DNA of 64,000 nt from Straminergon stramineum. Lineage: Eukaryota > Streptophyta > Bryopsida > Hypnales > Calliergonaceae. How positions within the stretch are numbered: position 1 is the stretch's first letter; each line of letters opens with the position of its first letter. The DNA is taken from positions 26,338,547-26,402,546 of the forward strand of contig OY987263.1 of the NCBI GenBank assembly GCA_963920665.1. The letters run 5' to 3'. Of this stretch, positions 62,400 through 64,000 are shown piece by piece. The translations under genes and the position numbers were made by a program. The notes below the pieces were generated by a model. It made no database searches and had not been told where the DNA came from. It was given only the letters and a program-made list of their open reading frames with translations.

Positions 62400-63330
62400 A
62401 AAAATTAGCTCCAAAATTGTTGTAGTATTCTCAATCTTGTTCTCCAAAGTTGATGCATTTTACTTCTACGTGGTAGTAGGCTTCTTGCTACTAAAACAAC
62501 CACCTCATCTTCTTCTTTATTTTACTTTGTGCAAAGCTATCCTCTATATCTACCACTTTTCAAAAATTCAACTCCTTTCATACAATTGTTCCCTTGGTCT
62601 CGCGTGTCAAAGTTAGTAGTCTTGTTCAAAGTTGACAATTAACCTCCTTGCACTAAAACAAGTGCCCCATATTTTTCCTTACTTCAAATGAGTTGAACCT
62701 AAAACTATTAAAAATCCAACTCAAAGGCGTTCCATATCATCAAATCTCATCTTCAAACTCATTGTGGTTTTCCCAATCTTGCACTCCAAAGTTGCTATTT
62801 TATTCTATGTTCTACCTCCTAACTCTAATTTCAACCAACTTCCTCCAAATCCATAGAGGGAATTGTGTTGGACCTCTTCAATAACTTTTCTATTCATTCT
62901 AAGTTTTTTAATTAGTCCTCTTCCTCATCTTCTTCACTAGTATATGTGTTTTAAACTTGAAATCAAATTGTAAGAAAGAAAATGCCTTCCAAAAAACAAG
63001 CTCTACAAGTTTAAATGAACCACTCGGGGATTCTTGCACACTTTTCATCCATCTCAATGGTTGTTATTCATCCATATTTAACTTTAGTGTACTCAATTCT
63101 ATTCAACTATGTTTCTCACTACTAAAGTGTGATTTTCACTATTCTAATTCTAGTTCACTACTTAACTCCTTACTTCTAAAAGTGTTGCATAGATTGCCAT
63201 TAACTACTTGTTTCTTCTTGTTTTCACTTTTAATTTCAATTTCTAATTTAAATGTTCCAATTCTAATTCTCACCAATTCCATTATTTTCATTTTTTTTCA
63301 GTTTTTCATTTTATACTTAATTCTCTAAAC
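62400..63330 (-). pseudogene. Decayed coiled-coil-type coding remnant
   Basis: The minus strand is purine-rich and gives short protein-like readings broken by stops: ASTLENKIENTTTILELIF (62404-62460), IATLECKIGKTTMSLKMR (about 62745-62798), VVDIEDSFAQSK near 62540, and LEIEIKSENKKKQVVNG near 63200. The first two are repeats of one module about 345 bases apart, which argues for a former coding repeat. The family is not recognised and no intact frame exists. Confidence 0.35.
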
Positions 63331-63952
63331 TTACTAAATTCTAATCTTACTCTTAGAAATTTCCGATTTGTCATAATATAATTGAATCAAATGACTTCTA
63401 CACCATTGTCCTAAAATTACCACTATTTCTTTTAATCAAACTCACTAATCTATATATGATGTAATGTCCCTCTCATAATCTTTGCAATTTTTTTAAATTA
63501 CCATTCATTGTATAAGATTTTTCTAAACTAAATTGTAAGCCAATGTGATGGCTCAAAACAAGGCAAGGACAATGACACCAATGGAATAGGAATAGTATAC
63601 ATGCTTGACGATGGAAATTACAAAATTACAACATTTGTAAAAATAAAATTCCACTTCAATTGGATTTATTTGAAAAACACACATCTATAATGAACAAGCA
63701 CCCCTTCTAGAGATCTTTTGAAAGTATTAAGATTGCTAATTTGCAACTTTAGATGAAGATTGGTTGGTGTACTTTAGATGTTATTAAAAAAAAGTTTATA
63801 GTAGAGTGAGACGCAAAAAGAAGAGAAACATCCATCATGCCAATGCTTTATAGCATCAAAATATTACACAGACTAAGTGGTAGTACACACATAAGTGCAT
63901 GGATATTCAAGTATGGGCTTATTGAGGGATTTTGGTATATGAAAATGCAATT

Positions 63953-63957
<5 letters not shown>

Positions 63958-64000
<43 letters not shown>
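63958..64000. repeat. (TC)n/(TA)n microsatellite at the window edge
   Basis: About 17 TC repeats run directly into TA repeats, which continue to the last base and probably beyond. Confidence 0.95.

Overview
This is nuclear DNA from a land plant. It is a mostly AT-rich, repeat-filled stretch holding three recognisable intron-bearing genes with higher GC, plus decayed coding sequence and transposon debris. The species cannot be fixed from the sequence alone. The TIR domain opens with DIFLSHSGAQK instead of the DVFLSFRG style usual in angiosperms, and an FCP1-like expanded family is present; together these make a bryophyte (moss-like) genome my best guess, which is an inference.

Layout: (1) 1-3790, minus strand: a chloroplast-targeted FemAB-like protein with 9 visible exons whose 3' end lies beyond the left edge. 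(2) 4520-5760: a broken array of coding repeats for a coiled-coil protein. (3) 5760-10900: AT-rich repeat-derived DNA. (4) 10901-21027: a decayed CACTA (En/Spm-type) DNA transposon of about 10.1 kb with matching terminal inverted repeats, subterminal repeats, a DUF4216-like transposase-associated fragment, nested foldback elements and a decayed unrelated coding fragment. (5) 23530-24008: a large foldback. (6) 25782-28356, plus strand: a complete eight-exon UDP-D-apiose/UDP-D-xylose synthase gene (AXS). (7) 29977-35433: a decayed multi-exon gene with an FCP1/NIF (HAD-like phosphatase) homology domain, marked by arrays of a 22-base palindrome at 29977-30169 and 32755-32965. (8) 36190-38520: a CACTA-like MITE and fragments of unidentified decayed coding sequence. 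(9) 39996-40392: a nearly 400-base TTTA microsatellite. (10) 40393-47600: AT-rich DNA with nothing clearly coding. (11) 47609-51275, minus strand: a complete five-exon TIR-NB-ARC-LRR immune receptor with an added N-terminal membrane segment and one GC-AG intron. (12) 51276-55523: repeats and a strong 129-base hairpin. (13) 55524-56447: an intact single-exon ORF of unknown function with two N-terminal membrane segments. (14) 56448-64000: diverged tandem repeats and decayed coding fragments.

The three intact genes do not form a pathway: one acts in cell-wall nucleotide-sugar synthesis (cytosol), one is probably plastidial, and one is an immune receptor. Exon boundaries were assigned by hand from splice motifs, reading-frame phase and remembered family conservation; no alignment program or database was used.
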